This document shows positions 63,646-64,000 of a stretch of DNA of 64,000 bases, one piece after another (positions within the stretch are counted from its first letter, which is position 1; every line of letters begins with the position of its first letter). The stretch spans positions 186,001 to 250,000 of the forward strand of contig PHCB01000007.1 in the NCBI GenBank assembly GCA_002842095.1, given 5' to 3'. The notes under the pieces were generated by a model. It saw only the letters and a program-made list of their open reading frames with translations. It ran no database searches and was not told where the DNA came from. Origin of the DNA: a candidate division BRC1 bacterium HGW-BRC1-1. Lineage in GTDB: Bacteria; Sumerlaeota; Sumerlaeia; Sumerlaeales; Sumerlaeaceae. The translations under genes were made by a program, and so were the position numbers.

Positions 63646-64000
63646 TCAAAAGCCTTCTTCTTCCTGTTCGGCCAGTTGGGCGAGATATTCCTCGGGGTCC
63701 ACGAGGATGTCGCGCACCTTGCTGCCGATGCTCGGCCCCACGATGCCCGCTTCCTCCACCATGTCCATCACGCGACCGGCGCGTGCGAAGCCAATTTTCA
63801 AGCGCCGCTGCAACATACTGACGCTGGCCTTCTTGTGGGTGAGGATGAGCTTGATGGCCTGCATGAGCAGTTGCTGATCGATGGCCTCGCCGTCTTCCAG
63901 AGCGGCCTGCGCCAGAGTGGTTTCTTCCGTCGTGCGCCGTTGCTGGACGAAGCTGTAATCTGAACTGTCGCCATCTTCATCCGACATCGCGACCAGCGAA
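63646..64000 (-). CDS. ftsK: DNA translocase FtsK, C-terminal fragment
   Basis: Chromosome-dimer resolution and segregation motor; only the last ~118 residues are in the window, and the gene runs off the right edge. The visible part is the gamma winged helix: EAIDQQLLMQAIKLILTHKK, ASVSMLQRRLKIGFARAGR (recognition of KOPS sites) and VMDMVEEAGIVGPSIGSKVRDIL. The tail is Glu-rich. The fragment is convergent with the acyltransferase gene. Confidence 0.9.
   Translation of the reverse strand, partial: SLVAMSDEDGDSSDYSFVQQRRTTEETTLAQAALEDGEAIDQQLLMQAIKLILTHKKASVSMLQRRLKIGFARAGRVMDMVEEAGIVGPSIGSKVRDILVDPEEYLAQLAEQEEEGF

Overview
The window reads as a chromosomal segment of an uncultivated, probably Gram-negative bacterium with a GC-rich genome. 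Didermy is suggested by a lipid A acyltransferase-type fold, a CapD/WbpM-type sugar dehydratase and type IV prepilin signals. Two GHL10 glycosidases, a GH172 (DUF2961) enzyme, a prepilin-like protein of the NFLEAQTRSK type, a lone EutN/CcmL shell protein and a GyrB with an extra insert recall Sumerlaeota, Hydrogenedentota or PVC-related lineages. That placement is inference only; no rRNA is present to settle it.

Layout. 1-10.1 kb: 5' end of hisS, maeB with an unknown partner, a soluble hybrid histidine kinase overlapping a serine beta-lactamase-like hydrolase, an orphan microcompartment vertex protein, a small helix-rich protein and rarA. 10.1-18.5 kb: a GHL10 glycosidase, a CPXCG mini-protein, cimA, a four-gene overlapping ABC exporter operon and a CPBP protease. 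18.5-28.4 kb: uvrA, an RNase H-like protein, GH172, a PfkB kinase, an Rsm22-type methyltransferase, a second GHL10 protein, an ArsR-type regulator and a membrane protein. 28.5-35.0 kb: a complete phosphate regulon, pstS-pstC-pstA-phoU-pstB-phoB-phoR, with a Pho-box-like site upstream. 35-40 kb: a prepilin-like protein, two membrane protein families, then an accessory stretch with a GxxExxY gene bounded by inverted copies of a 32-bp repeat. 40-43.2 kb: an arsenic operon arsR-arsC-arsM-acr3 with a candidate operator, then tRNA-Asn. 43.3-56.4 kb: a membrane sugar-nucleotide dehydratase, an FMN reductase, a dolichol kinase-type protein, cardiolipin synthase, a glycosyltransferase, gyrB, a dienelactone hydrolase, nadA, a corrinoid protein and an M23 peptidase. 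56.7-63.6 kb: acpP and fabF, then a tight operon encoding a LarA homologue, a PLP enzyme fused to an acyl carrier domain, an AMP-forming ligase and an LpxL-like acyltransferase. 63.6-64 kb: the 3' end of ftsK.

The most promising candidate for an undescribed system is the operon at 58.5-63.6 kb. A carrier domain sits on the same chain as a threonine synthase-type PLP enzyme, next to the ligase that could load it and an acyltransferase that could accept or deliver the product. Together with acpP-fabF just upstream, this suggests carrier-bound synthesis of an amino- or hydroxy-acid-containing lipid or metabolite; the product is unknown. Other notable items are the inverted-repeat GxxExxY element, the orphan BMC vertex protein, an ABC ATPase lacking about 34 residues of its helical subdomain, and a PhoR without membrane segments.
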